Shown here in pieces: positions 20,085-31,263 of a stretch of DNA of 64,000 nt. Each line of letters begins with the position of its first letter. Positions within the stretch are counted from its first letter, which is position 1. The DNA lies in contig NZ_CP110921.1 of assembly GCF_026247885.1 (NCBI RefSeq), positions 2,227,001 through 2,291,000 on the forward strand, given 5' to 3'. Source of the DNA: Methylococcus mesophilus (GTDB lineage: Bacteria; Pseudomonadota; Gammaproteobacteria; Methylococcales; Methylococcaceae). A program made the position numbers and the translations under genes. A model generated the notes under the pieces. It saw nothing but the letters and a program-made list of their open reading frames with translations, was not told the origin of the DNA and made no database searches.

Positions 20085-20626
20085 GGATGTCCTCTCCGTT
20101 GGGTTCGATTGCGATGAGTGGTAGCGGCCACGGTGTTGTCAGACGGCCGGTGCCTGGCATGTGGCCGCCGCACGCCCAGGAAGCGGTTCAGCCAATACGG
20201 CTTGTTCAGGCTGGAAATCTTGACGCCGGAATGGCTGCTGGAGGCATGGACGAAAGACTCGTTGCCGATGTAGATGCCGACGTGGGAATACGAACGCCCA
20301 TCGGTCCGGAAAAACAGGAGGTCGCCGGGCAGGCGGCAATGTTTGGGGACCTCCGGCAGCTTGCTCGCCATCTCGCGGGCGGTGCGCGGCAGGTCCACGC
20401 CGTGCCGCTGGTAGACGTGCTGTACGAAGCCGCTACAGTCGAATCCATGCGCCGGCGAGGCTCCGCCCCACACATAGGGCACCCCTTGCAGACTCAGCGC
20501 GTAGGGGACGACGCGGCCATTGGCGGAAGCCGGCACGCTCTGCTGCACCTCAGGCGTGCTCGCGCAGCCGGATAGCAGCGCGGGAAGCAGCAGCAAGACG
20601 AAACGCGTTAGCGGAGCCACGGCCAT
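20081..20626 (-). CDS. NlpC/P60 family cell-wall peptidase lipoprotein
   Basis: This 181-residue protein has a lipoprotein signal (LLLLPALLSGCAS, lipidated Cys near residue 21). The NlpC/P60 domain has catalytic Cys in HGFDCSGFVQHVY, His in SHVGIYIG and the third polar residue in FVHASSSHSGV. It resembles Spr/MepS-type murein DD- or DL-endopeptidases that cleave peptide cross-links. Its last 30 residues are basic and His-rich (RRPHARHRPSDNTVAATTHR), an unusual tail. It is first gene of the operon with the quinone-reductase-like and DsbD-like genes. Confidence 0.88.
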   Translation of the reverse strand: MAVAPLTRFVLLLLPALLSGCASTPEVQQSVPASANGRVVPYALSLQGVPYVWGGASPAHGFDCSGFVQHVYQRHGVDLPRTAREMASKLPEVPKHCRLPGDLLFFRTDGRSYSHVGIYIGNESFVHASSSHSGVKISSLNKPYWLNRFLGVRRPHARHRPSDNTVAATTHRNRTQRRGHP

Positions 20627-20707
20627 TGGCAGTTGAAGCGTCTTATGTCACGGGCCGCCATTATCCGGAGATTCCACAGTGGGAGAAAGTGCGAGGACTG
20701 ACTCGAC

Positions 20708-23337
<2,630 letters not shown>

Positions 23338-23394
23338 GAAAGACTCCTGAGGGAATTAGGGAAAAACGGGGGCAAAAAGCACGCGGTATCATAG

Positions 23395-25292
<1,898 letters not shown>

Positions 25293-25493
25293 TCAGACGG
25301 TGAGTAGGCCGATGCGCTCGGTTTGGAACCCGCGGGAAGCGGAGAGTTGGGGCGGCCGTTCGGCGGCGGTTTGATCTGGACTTGGAAGATTACCCAAGCA
25401 CCGTTCTTGGCGAAAAACCTTGGCCAAGGCATCCAGCTTCGCCTTGACTCGATGCTCCAGAACACACCGCCGGTCTTTGTCTTCCGTCGTCAA
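25293..25493 (-). CDS. Possible small protein after vapC (doubtful)
   Basis: This 66-codon frame opens with TTG overlapping the vapC stop and ends exactly at the base after the aroE stop. It is rich in charged residues (EHRVKAKLDALAKVFRQER) and has no recognisable domain. The coupling-type overlap favours translation, but the TTG start and lack of homology signal mean it could be chance. It may be the remnant of a gene cut by the island boundary. Confidence 0.25.
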   Translation of the reverse strand: MTTEDKDRRCVLEHRVKAKLDALAKVFRQERCLGNLPSPDQTAAERPPQLSASRGFQTERIGLLTV

Positions 25494-25897
25494 GCCCAGT
25501 TTACTAACAATAAAGGCGCCTCGATCCGGCTGTAATGGCGGACATTGTTGGTCACCAGCATAGCGCCGGCGGAAAGTGAATGGGCAGCGATCATCATGTC
25601 CATCTCACCAATGGGCTGGCCGGTGGAAACCAGTTGGTGGCGGATGTCCGCGTAATAATCTGCAGCCTCGGCGTCCCAGGACAGAACCCGCACGATCTTG
25701 AGAAACCGGCGCACCGCAAGGTGGAGGCGGTGCCCCGCAAGTAAACGTTTCAGCCCATACATGAGTTCAGCGCGGGTCACTGCGGAAATGCAAACCATGG
25801 ACGGCACGATCGCCATCAGTTTCGCTTCCACGGCGGGAGAGCGGCCTTTGATCACATAGCTCGCAATGTCCGTATCCAGCATGTGCAGCACACTCAT
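25490..25897 (-). CDS. vapC: VapC-type PIN-domain ribonuclease toxin
   Basis: This 135-residue PIN nuclease has conserved acids Asp8 (MLDTDIASYVIKG), Glu44 (SAVTRAELMYG) and Asp100 (GQPIGEMDMMIAAHSL), plus the terminal TNN motif at 116-118. VapC toxins cleave specific RNAs, such as tRNA-fMet or rRNA, when free of antitoxin. The ATG overlaps the vapB stop (ATGA), the standard antitoxin-first operon. All catalytic residues are intact, so it should be active. Confidence 0.93.
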   Translation of the reverse strand: MSVLHMLDTDIASYVIKGRSPAVEAKLMAIVPSMVCISAVTRAELMYGLKRLLAGHRLHLAVRRFLKIVRVLSWDAEAADYYADIRHQLVSTGQPIGEMDMMIAAHSLSAGAMLVTNNVRHYSRIEAPLLLVNWA

Positions 25898-26166
25898 GGC
25901 TCTTCGCCCCCGAATACGTCGCGCTCGGCGGGTACCACGTTCATGGGACGTTCAGCCATGAAATCCTCGGGGACTTCGATGGAATGCAGCAGCTCGAAAA
26001 AGTCGCCCCAAGTCTTCGCACCGGGGCGGGAAGACAAGACCACGTCGCCGGTCGCCTCATCCCGCGTCGCGTAAACCTCATCCCCCTCGAAGCGGAATTC
26101 GGCGGGCAGCCGAACCGCCTGGCTGGCGCCGTTCTTGAACAGCTTGGCGATGCGCGTTTCGGGCAT
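25894..26166 (-). CDS. vapB: VapB-type antitoxin
   Basis: This 90-residue protein has an N-terminal AbrB/SpoVT-like swapped-hairpin DNA-binding region (RIAKLFKNGASQAVRLPAEFRF) and a C-terminal toxin-wrapping tail (DFFELLHSIEVPEDFMAERP). It should neutralise VapC and repress its own promoter. The C-terminal half is somewhat longer than many VapBs. GAGGAGAGAG precedes the ATG. Confidence 0.92.
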   Translation of the reverse strand: MPETRIAKLFKNGASQAVRLPAEFRFEGDEVYATRDEATGDVVLSSRPGAKTWGDFFELLHSIEVPEDFMAERPMNVVPAERDVFGGEEP

Positions 26167-26187
26167 GGCTCGTCTCTCTCCTCACAA

Positions 26188-26205
26188 ATATAGACAGCAG
26201 TATAT
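26188..26205. promoter_or_regulatory. Inverted repeat upstream of vapBC (candidate operator)
   Basis: ATATA (26188-26192) and TATAT (26201-26205) flank GACAGCAG, about 22 bases before the vapB start. The position fits promoter-proximal autorepression by the VapBC complex. The repeat is short and the binding is inferred. Confidence 0.45.
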
Positions 26206-26314
26206 ACGTCCGATCGTCATTTCGGTCATCCTTAGCAAGGGGTCATCAAGCCGTGCCAGCCAACCGCGACATTCGAAGCAAAGAACCCGGCCGGAAACGG
26301 CCAACGCCCCCCGG

Positions 26315-26659
26315 TCAAAAGGTGGAGCTATTCCATCCCCAGAAACCCCCGGCGGCATCGGTGAACTCGATATAGACACGCGCCGGCGCTATCCCAGCGG
26401 AATCCTGCAGCAGCGAACACAAGGCCTGGGACAGGGCCTTGGTCTTGCCGGCGGGGAGGCCGATGCTCTTCAGTTCCACGAAAGCCGCCGGCTCGTCCGT
26501 GCCGGCAAAAAGCATGGCCGGATTCGAGGTGAGTTCCACCATCACATAACGCTCCGGCTTGCCCAGTTCGCTGGCAATTCTTTGGGAAGCCGCAGCCAGC
26601 AGCGCTTTCGACTTTTCGGGCTCGAGCCCCCGGCTCATCTGGATTTTCAGGTATGGCAT
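26315..26659 (-). CDS. MIF-family tautomerase
   Basis: This 114-residue protein begins MPYLKIQ, so removal of Met exposes the catalytic Pro1 of the tautomerase superfamily. The length and order of MIF are present: SKALLAAASQRIASELGKPERYVMVELTSN, then the C-terminal RVYIEFTDAAGGFWGWNSSTF split at the last strand. MIF-type proteins tautomerise phenylpyruvate in vitro. Their bacterial role is unclear. It lies between two toxin-antitoxin pairs, on the vapBC strand, with a GGAGAA site before the ATG. Confidence 0.88.
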   Translation of the reverse strand: MPYLKIQMSRGLEPEKSKALLAAASQRIASELGKPERYVMVELTSNPAMLFAGTDEPAAFVELKSIGLPAGKTKALSQALCSLLQDSAGIAPARVYIEFTDAAGGFWGWNSSTF

Positions 26660-26801
26660 GGTGTTCTCCTGGTAGTTGCCTTCCGCCTCGGGCGTCGGAC
26701 ATGAACGGCCGCGTCACATCCGAAAGCCGGGCGCGCCCTCATTTTGCGTGCTGATCCGCTGGCAAAGCCAGGGGCTTACCTCGATGATCCACTCCGATCG
26801 C

Positions 26802-26840
26802 TGCATACGCAAATCATATGATATATTCGTTGCATACGCA
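26802..26840. promoter_or_regulatory. Two TGCATACGCA direct repeats before the Xre/RES genes
   Basis: Identical decamers TGCATACGCA occur at 26802-26811 and 26831-26840, with a TATGAT -10-like sequence (26817-26822) between them and the antitoxin ATG at 26862. The spacing is 29 bases, nearly three helical turns. This arrangement suits binding of the antitoxin dimer on one DNA face to shut its own promoter. Confidence 0.55.
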
Positions 26841-26861
26841 CGATAACGTGTAGGAAAGAGC

Positions 26862-27221
26862 ATGAATACCGTAGCCAAGGCCAAGCCGGAGCCCTCGTCC
26901 GTTTTGGGACGCGCCTTTCTGGAGGCGGGCAGGAAACTTGGACTGAGCCAGTCGGTACTGGAGGTCACGATCGCTCGCAACCGGAGCTCGATCAGCCGCA
27001 ATGGCATCGACCCGGCCAGCAAGTCCGGGGAATTGGCGCTGCTGCTGATCCGGATTTACCGGTCCCTGTTTGCGCTGATGGGGGGCGATGAAGCGCAGAT
27101 GGCGCACTGGATGAAGACCCGCAATCGGCACACCGGCGGTATTCCGGCGGAACAGATCCGCAGCGTTCAAGGCCTGGTGGGCGTTGTGGAATACCTCGAT
27201 GCCATGCGAGGGAAAATTTGA
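26862..27221 (+). CDS. Xre/MbcA/ParS-family antitoxin of a RES-Xre system
   Basis: This 119-residue protein has an N-terminal helix-turn-helix-like region (GRKLGLSQSVLEVTIARNRSSISR). The C-terminal DUF2384-type toxin-binding domain reads LALLLIRIYRSLFALMGGDE then MAHWMKTRNRHTGGIPAEQI. It should block the RES toxin active site and repress the operon. Its TGA overlaps the downstream TTG start (TTGA), the usual coupled order. An AGGAAAG site precedes the ATG. Confidence 0.9.
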   Translation: MNTVAKAKPEPSSVLGRAFLEAGRKLGLSQSVLEVTIARNRSSISRNGIDPASKSGELALLLIRIYRSLFALMGGDEAQMAHWMKTRNRHTGGIPAEQIRSVQGLVGVVEYLDAMRGKI

Positions 27222-27970
27222 GCGCGATATGGGCCGCATGCCGCGACCAAGCACCCTTTGGCCCGCTCCACGGTTGTCTCTACCGGATGGTCGAAAGCCA
27301 GGAACAGGTGGCGACCTATCGGATCGTGTCTTCCCTGGAAGAACAGGCCCTACTGGAAGAACTTCTGGAAACGTCCAAACCCTCGCCGCCGGAAACCGCC
27401 GGGGATTTCCATTACCTGCTCACAACCCCTTTCCGCTACCCGCCCCTGCGCCATGGCTCTCGCTTTGGCCGGCGGCACGAACCCAGCCTGTTCTATGGTT
27501 CGGCCACTGTCGACACGATGCTGGCCGAAGTTGCCTACTACCGCTTCGTGTTCTGGCAAGGCATGGAAACGCCGCCTCAAGCACCCATCGTCACCCAGCA
27601 CACCGTGTTCAGCGCACGCTATGCCTGCGACAGGAGTTTGAAACTGCAAGATCCGCCCTTCGACGCTTGGCGTGCGGCGCTGACCGACCCCGGGCACTAT
27701 GCGGCCACCCAGGACCTGGGAAGCGCGATGAGAGAAGCCGGTGTTCAAGCGTTCGAGTACGTGTCGGCACGGGATCCGGCAGGGGGAATCAACGTCGCCT
27801 TGTTCGAGCCCGCTGCGCTGGCCGACAAACGGCCGGTCGAATGCCAGAACTGGCTCGCGGAAACCTCGGGAGAACGCGTGGCGTTCTTGGGCGAGGCGAG
27901 GCAGATTCGAGGTTTCGAGCTTGAAACCCTCCTGGTCGAGGGTATGTTGCCTGCGCCAGCCGTTTGCTGA
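27218..27970 (+). CDS. RES-domain toxin (NAD-degrading)
   Basis: This 250-residue protein has a RES domain: RHGSRFGRRHEPSLFYGS, then TMLAEVAYYRFVFW, and a C-terminal catalytic Glu/Ser region near FEYVSARDPAGGINVALFEP. RES toxins such as the Mycobacterium MbcT degrade NAD+ by phosphorolysis or hydrolysis; that activity is inferred from family. The N-terminus MSAIWAACRDQ uses a TTG start overlapping the antitoxin stop. The extended N-terminal segment LYRMVESQEQVATYRIV matches the longer RES subgroup. Confidence 0.88.
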   Translation: MSAIWAACRDQAPFGPLHGCLYRMVESQEQVATYRIVSSLEEQALLEELLETSKPSPPETAGDFHYLLTTPFRYPPLRHGSRFGRRHEPSLFYGSATVDTMLAEVAYYRFVFWQGMETPPQAPIVTQHTVFSARYACDRSLKLQDPPFDAWRAALTDPGHYAATQDLGSAMREAGVQAFEYVSARDPAGGINVALFEPAALADKRPVECQNWLAETSGERVAFLGEARQIRGFELETLLVEGMLPAPAVC

Positions 27971-27989
27971 GCACCAGAGTTCAAGGGTT

Positions 27990-28025
27990 ATAGGATGCGC
28001 TGAGGCACGAAGCGCATCATTCGAG
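27990..28025. repeat. Left REP element of the RayT unit
   Basis: This 36-base element is the exact reverse complement of 28576-28611. Its core hairpin has GATGCGCT (27994-28001) and AGCGCATC (28011-28018) around a 9-base loop. It contains the last codons and stop of the transposase gene. Confidence 0.9.
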
Positions 28026-28556
28026 ACATGCTGCCGGTGGAATGCCGAAATCCCCCGAATGTCCCCAGCCCATGGGGTAAACGCCCAACGCCACGAATCG
28101 ATGGAAACTCGAATAGGGCCAATCGGCCACCCGCCGCACGCGCCCATGCTTTACGGGGTTCCAATGGATATAGTCGAAATGGGCGTTGAAATCTTCTTGC
28201 CCAGTCAATAAGTGCGCCCAGAATCGCCGTTGCCATAGCCCGCGTTCTCTACGCTTCGAACGGCTTTGCGAAATTCGCTCGCCTGCGGGTATGGCGCGGG
28301 AAAAGCGGCTTTTGAGCAAACTCCAGCGTGTCGAAAAGTCCGCATCCTCGGGGGGCAGCGTCCAGATGCAATGCAGATGGTCGGGCAGGATAACGACCGC
28401 GTCGATACGGAAAGGCTTACGGTGCTTGGCATAACGAAAAGCCACCCGTAGCTCGTCAATCCTTTCGACCAACAGACGATTATCTCGCCGCTCCGCCAGA
28501 TTGACCGTAAAGAACCAGGTCGATCCCGGAATATAAAAGCGGCGATAGTCCGTCAT
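28017..28556 (-). CDS. REP-associated tyrosine transposase (RayT, Y1 family)
   Basis: This 179-residue HUH single-strand nuclease related to IS200/IS605 TnpA has a HUH motif His60-Leu-His62 in LPDHLHCIW and catalytic Tyr129 in FDYIHWNPVKHG. The N-terminal YRRFYIPGSTWFFTVNL is typical of RayTs. These domesticated enzymes bind and cleave REP hairpins and spread them through the genome. It is bracketed by a perfectly inverted pair of REPs, the layout expected of an intact REPtron. Its 3' end lies inside the left REP. Confidence 0.95.
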   Translation of the reverse strand: MTDYRRFYIPGSTWFFTVNLAERRDNRLLVERIDELRVAFRYAKHRKPFRIDAVVILPDHLHCIWTLPPEDADFSTRWSLLKSRFSRAIPAGERISQSRSKRRERGLWQRRFWAHLLTGQEDFNAHFDYIHWNPVKHGRVRRVADWPYSSFHRFVALGVYPMGWGHSGDFGIPPAACLE

Positions 28557-28575
28557 TCGCTGGCCGGTATTGTTG

Positions 28576-28611
28576 CTCGAATGATGCGCTTCGTGCCTCA
28601 GCGCATCCTAT
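28576..28611. repeat. Right REP element of the RayT unit
   Basis: This is the exact inverted copy (36 of 36 bases) of the left REP, 20 bases upstream of the transposase start. The similarity stops sharply on both sides, which marks the ends of the mobile unit. Confidence 0.9.
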
Positions 28612-28840
28612 GGACTTTTTATGGCCGGTCCCCTGGAGCGCCTTGTCAGGCAGCCGCATTTCCTCAGCCTCCAACCGGGCGAATCACCCTTGCCGGATCT
28701 CCCCCGACGAGCGTATTTGGAGGGACGTCAAGAGGCGCGACCAAGCGCAGCAGCCACAGGGAAAACCGATGCCCCACGCGCACTTGAATAGCCAGTTAAG
28801 CTGGGGCGGTGGGGATACCCGCGACGTTCGGCCTTCACTC

Positions 28841-28870
28841 CTCCGATTACGCTGCGCTAATCGGAGCTAC
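28841..28870 (-). repeat. REP hairpin of a second type with GTAG head
   Basis: CTCCGATTA (28841-28849) pairs with TAATCGGAG (28858-28866) around CGCTGCGC. Read on the minus strand, GTAG directly precedes the stem, the tetranucleotide head that defines classical REPs recognised by RayTs. The stem differs from the neighbouring RayT-flanking pair, so it probably belongs to another RayT. Confidence 0.75.
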
Positions 28871-29012
28871 GCGGGCTTTGCAATGTCCAAACCGATCGTC
28901 GTAGCATTCATCTCGGATTCCTCCTCTTCATCCAGTGGTTGGCTTCACCTCCACCTTGGCACATCCCGATGCCGTTACAGAGGGGAGGAGTCCATCCCAT
29001 TATCCTATTGGG

Positions 29013-29052
29013 CCTCTTGCGCATATAATTCGCGCAGCGAATGCGCAAGAGG
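29013..29052. repeat. Long perfect hairpin (12-bp stem)
   Basis: CCTCTTGCGCAT (29013-29024) is perfectly complementary to ATGCGCAAGAGG (29041-29052). A competing inner stem is TTCGC/GCGAA (29029-29041). It lies 40 bases past the end of the cyclase-like gene (minus strand) and could serve as its transcript end. It lacks a T-run, so a mobile palindromic element is equally likely. Confidence 0.65.
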
Positions 29053-29091
29053 CGTGAAGAGTTTGACGTCCTTGTGTATGGCATTGTTATC

Positions 29092-29871
29092 TCAATATTG
29101 CGAAGTGACAATTGTTCTGTATACGGGCATCCAATCACCCGGAACTCCAATCGTTAACATTCCGAACCCTCTTGCTTGCCACGCATCTAACGGCCATGGG
29201 TATCGCGAACGATAGAACTCGACATACGCCAAGTACTTTTGCCGGACATTTGGATTCGCGTGGCATCTGGCGCTCTTGGTCATCTTTTTAAACAAGTACA
29301 TTTCTTGGGCTATTGAATTTACGGCACATTCTTGATCAATAACCCCCAGGGTCAAGTTCGGCCAACCCGTATAATTTTCTGAAAATTGATAATACCTTTG
29401 CTGAAAAAACACGAACAATAGTTCATCCGAATAGCGCGCCATCGGAAATATGTGTTGATACTTGGCGGCACTATCTGTTATGAAAGTTCCGATGCAAAGG
29501 ATTTTCTTTTCCAGTTCGTAACAACGTATCAGAGATTGCCCGTAAAACTTTTCACAGTTCGTCAATCGTGAGTGTTCGAATTCGCCATAATCAATTACCG
29601 CCCTAAAGAACAAACCTCGCCTGGATATCCTGTAGAATAAATCTTGCGTAAATTCGACTGCAAACATTGACAAATATTCGTGACACCTTTCGTCAACGCA
29701 GGACTTCTCCGAATAGATTAAGACGGTATCAGAAAAGACAATGGTCTTGAACTCGTGGTGCCGATGCGCATTTAGCTCATCAATTACAGTATATAGCCAT
29801 TCAACCGTTACCGTATCACTCTTAACTAACTCGGAGAATCCGAGGATATCAATGTAAACAAGGTAACGCAT
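29092..29871 (-). CDS. Orphan protein resembling a class III nucleotide cyclase catalytic domain
   Basis: This 259-residue AT-rich gene is clearly different from its neighbours in base composition. The N-terminus YLVYIDILGFSELV carries Asp8 in a DxxGF pattern and TIVFSDTVLIYS carries Asp48. These are spaced like the two metal-binding aspartates of class III cyclases. FFRAVIDYGE (Arg90) and FYGQSLIRCYELEKK resemble the later cyclase strands. There is no membrane segment and no sensor domain. Divergent cyclases of this kind include the uridylate/cytidylate cyclases of Pycsar phage defence, but no effector gene is adjacent. The function is a hypothesis; the gene itself is solid. Confidence 0.7.
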   Translation of the reverse strand: MRYLVYIDILGFSELVKSDTVTVEWLYTVIDELNAHRHHEFKTIVFSDTVLIYSEKSCVDERCHEYLSMFAVEFTQDLFYRISRRGLFFRAVIDYGEFEHSRLTNCEKFYGQSLIRCYELEKKILCIGTFITDSAAKYQHIFPMARYSDELLFVFFQQRYYQFSENYTGWPNLTLGVIDQECAVNSIAQEMYLFKKMTKSARCHANPNVRQKYLAYVEFYRSRYPWPLDAWQARGFGMLTIGVPGDWMPVYRTIVTSQY

Positions 29872-30070
29872 CGAATATTCCTCGCGGCTCGATAGCAGCC
29901 TTTAAGAGATAACATGTTACGAGACAGGATCCATGTTCGACATGCTATACAGAATCTGCCTAGCACGTCCGCCAACGGCTTCTTTATATAGATCACACCA
30001 CTACAATCACAGAAGCCGATTCTCTGCCCTTTGCACGAAGTCGATCCAAGTCCCCAGAAAGGCGTCGAAA

Positions 30071-30613
30071 TTACCCGATACCTTTATCCCGCAAATACTG
30101 ATTCTTCAATTTCACATACCCATCGCGGGAATGGACGAGGAATTCGAGTTCGGAGTCCTTGAGGGGCCGGGCCTGTTTGGCGGGCGATCCGACGTAGAGG
30201 TAGCCGCTTTCCAGGCGCTTGCCCGGCGGTACCAAGGTGCCGGCGCCGACCATGACGTGGTCTTCGATGACGGCGCCGTCCATGACGATGGCGCCGATGC
30301 CGATCAGGCACAGGTCGCCGATGGTGCAGCCGTGCAGCACGGCGCGATGGCCGACGGTGACGCCGGCGCCGACGATCAAGGGGAATCCGGCTTCGTTGAA
30401 GGTGCTGGGCTGGGTGACGTGCAGCACGCTGCCGTCCTGGATATTGGTGGCGGGGCCGATTTCGATTCGATGGACGTCGCCGCGGGCAACCACGCAGGGC
30501 CAGATTGAAACGTCGTCTCCCAGGCTCACGTCGCCCGCGACGAAGGCGCTTTCCGCGACGAATACGTTCTGGCCCAGCGTGGGGTGGATACCATTGTAGG
30601 TCTGGATCGCCAT
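30071..30613 (-). CDS. Gamma-class carbonic anhydrase-like protein
   Basis: This 180-residue left-handed beta-helix protein has hexapeptide repeats (VSLGDDVSIWPCVVARGDVHRIEIG, then VTVGHRAVLHGCTIGDLCLIGIGA). The three metal-binding histidines lie in VLHV, VGHRAVLHG and adjoining strands. The family (YrdA/PaaY/CaiE type) binds Zn or Fe as a trimer. Some members hydrate CO2, others have unknown activity. ATG 30613 follows AGAGGAAAG. It marks the return to normal GC-rich core sequence. Confidence 0.9.
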   Translation of the reverse strand: MAIQTYNGIHPTLGQNVFVAESAFVAGDVSLGDDVSIWPCVVARGDVHRIEIGPATNIQDGSVLHVTQPSTFNEAGFPLIVGAGVTVGHRAVLHGCTIGDLCLIGIGAIVMDGAVIEDHVMVGAGTLVPPGKRLESGYLYVGSPAKQARPLKDSELEFLVHSRDGYVKLKNQYLRDKGIG

Positions 30614-30690
30614 CTTTCCTCTCTGCCGGTCGGCGTTCTGGCGATGGCCGCCGGCCGCTATACTAGGCCCCACGCAGGAGGAGAGTCGCC

Positions 30691-31263
30691 ATGCCCATCG
30701 CCGGTTTCATACTTTTCGGGGTGCTGATCCTGATCGCCCTGTACGTGATCCTGATCTATAACCGTCTCGTGCAACTCAAGCATGATACCGTAAAAGCCTG
30801 GGCCAACATCGACGTGCTCCTGGCCCAGCGGCACGACGAACTGCCCAAGCTGGTGGAAACCTGCAAGCAGTACATGAAGCACGAGAAGGAGACCCTGGAA
30901 CGGGTGATCCAGGCCCGCAGCGGCGTTTCCGCGGCGCGCGAACATCACGACGTCCGCGCCCTGGGCTCCGCCGAAGGCGAGCTGCGGCAGGGGCTCATGA
31001 GCCTGTTCGCCGTGGCGGAGAACTACCCGGAGCTCAAGGCGGACCAGTCGTTCCGGGCGCTGGAGCGGCGCATCACCGAACTGGAAAGCTCGATCGCCGA
31101 CCGCCGCGAGTTCTATAACGACCACGTCAACGCCAACAACGTACGGCTCGACCAGTTCCCCGACCTCATCATCGCCCGCCTGTTCGGCTTCAAGCCGTTC
31201 GATCTGCTGGAATTCTCGGATACCGACATCAGCAACCCCGATCTGCGCGCTCTGTTCGGCTGA
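30691..31263 (+). CDS. lemA: LemA family membrane protein
   Basis: This 190-residue protein has an N-terminal membrane anchor (residues 4-24) followed by the long helical LemA bundle (YNRLVQLKHDTVKAWANIDVLLAQRHDELPKLVE in two parts; C-terminal FYNDHVNANNVRLDQFPD). LemA proteins occur with membrane peptidases or GIDE proteins in envelope functions that remain poorly defined. The stop overlaps the next ATG by one base (TGATG), so the pair is tightly coupled. Confidence 0.93.
   Translation: MPIAGFILFGVLILIALYVILIYNRLVQLKHDTVKAWANIDVLLAQRHDELPKLVETCKQYMKHEKETLERVIQARSGVSAAREHHDVRALGSAEGELRQGLMSLFAVAENYPELKADQSFRALERRITELESSIADRREFYNDHVNANNVRLDQFPDLIIARLFGFKPFDLLEFSDTDISNPDLRALFG

Larger units (their letters stand above)
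28612..29091. other. 480-base gene-free interval with hairpin elements
   Basis: No convincing reading frame is present between the RayT unit and the cyclase-like gene. It holds two further palindromic elements (28841-28870 and 29013-29052) of families different from the RayT-flanking REPs. The base composition falls towards AT-rich at the right end. It may be a graveyard of insertion events. Confidence 0.5.
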
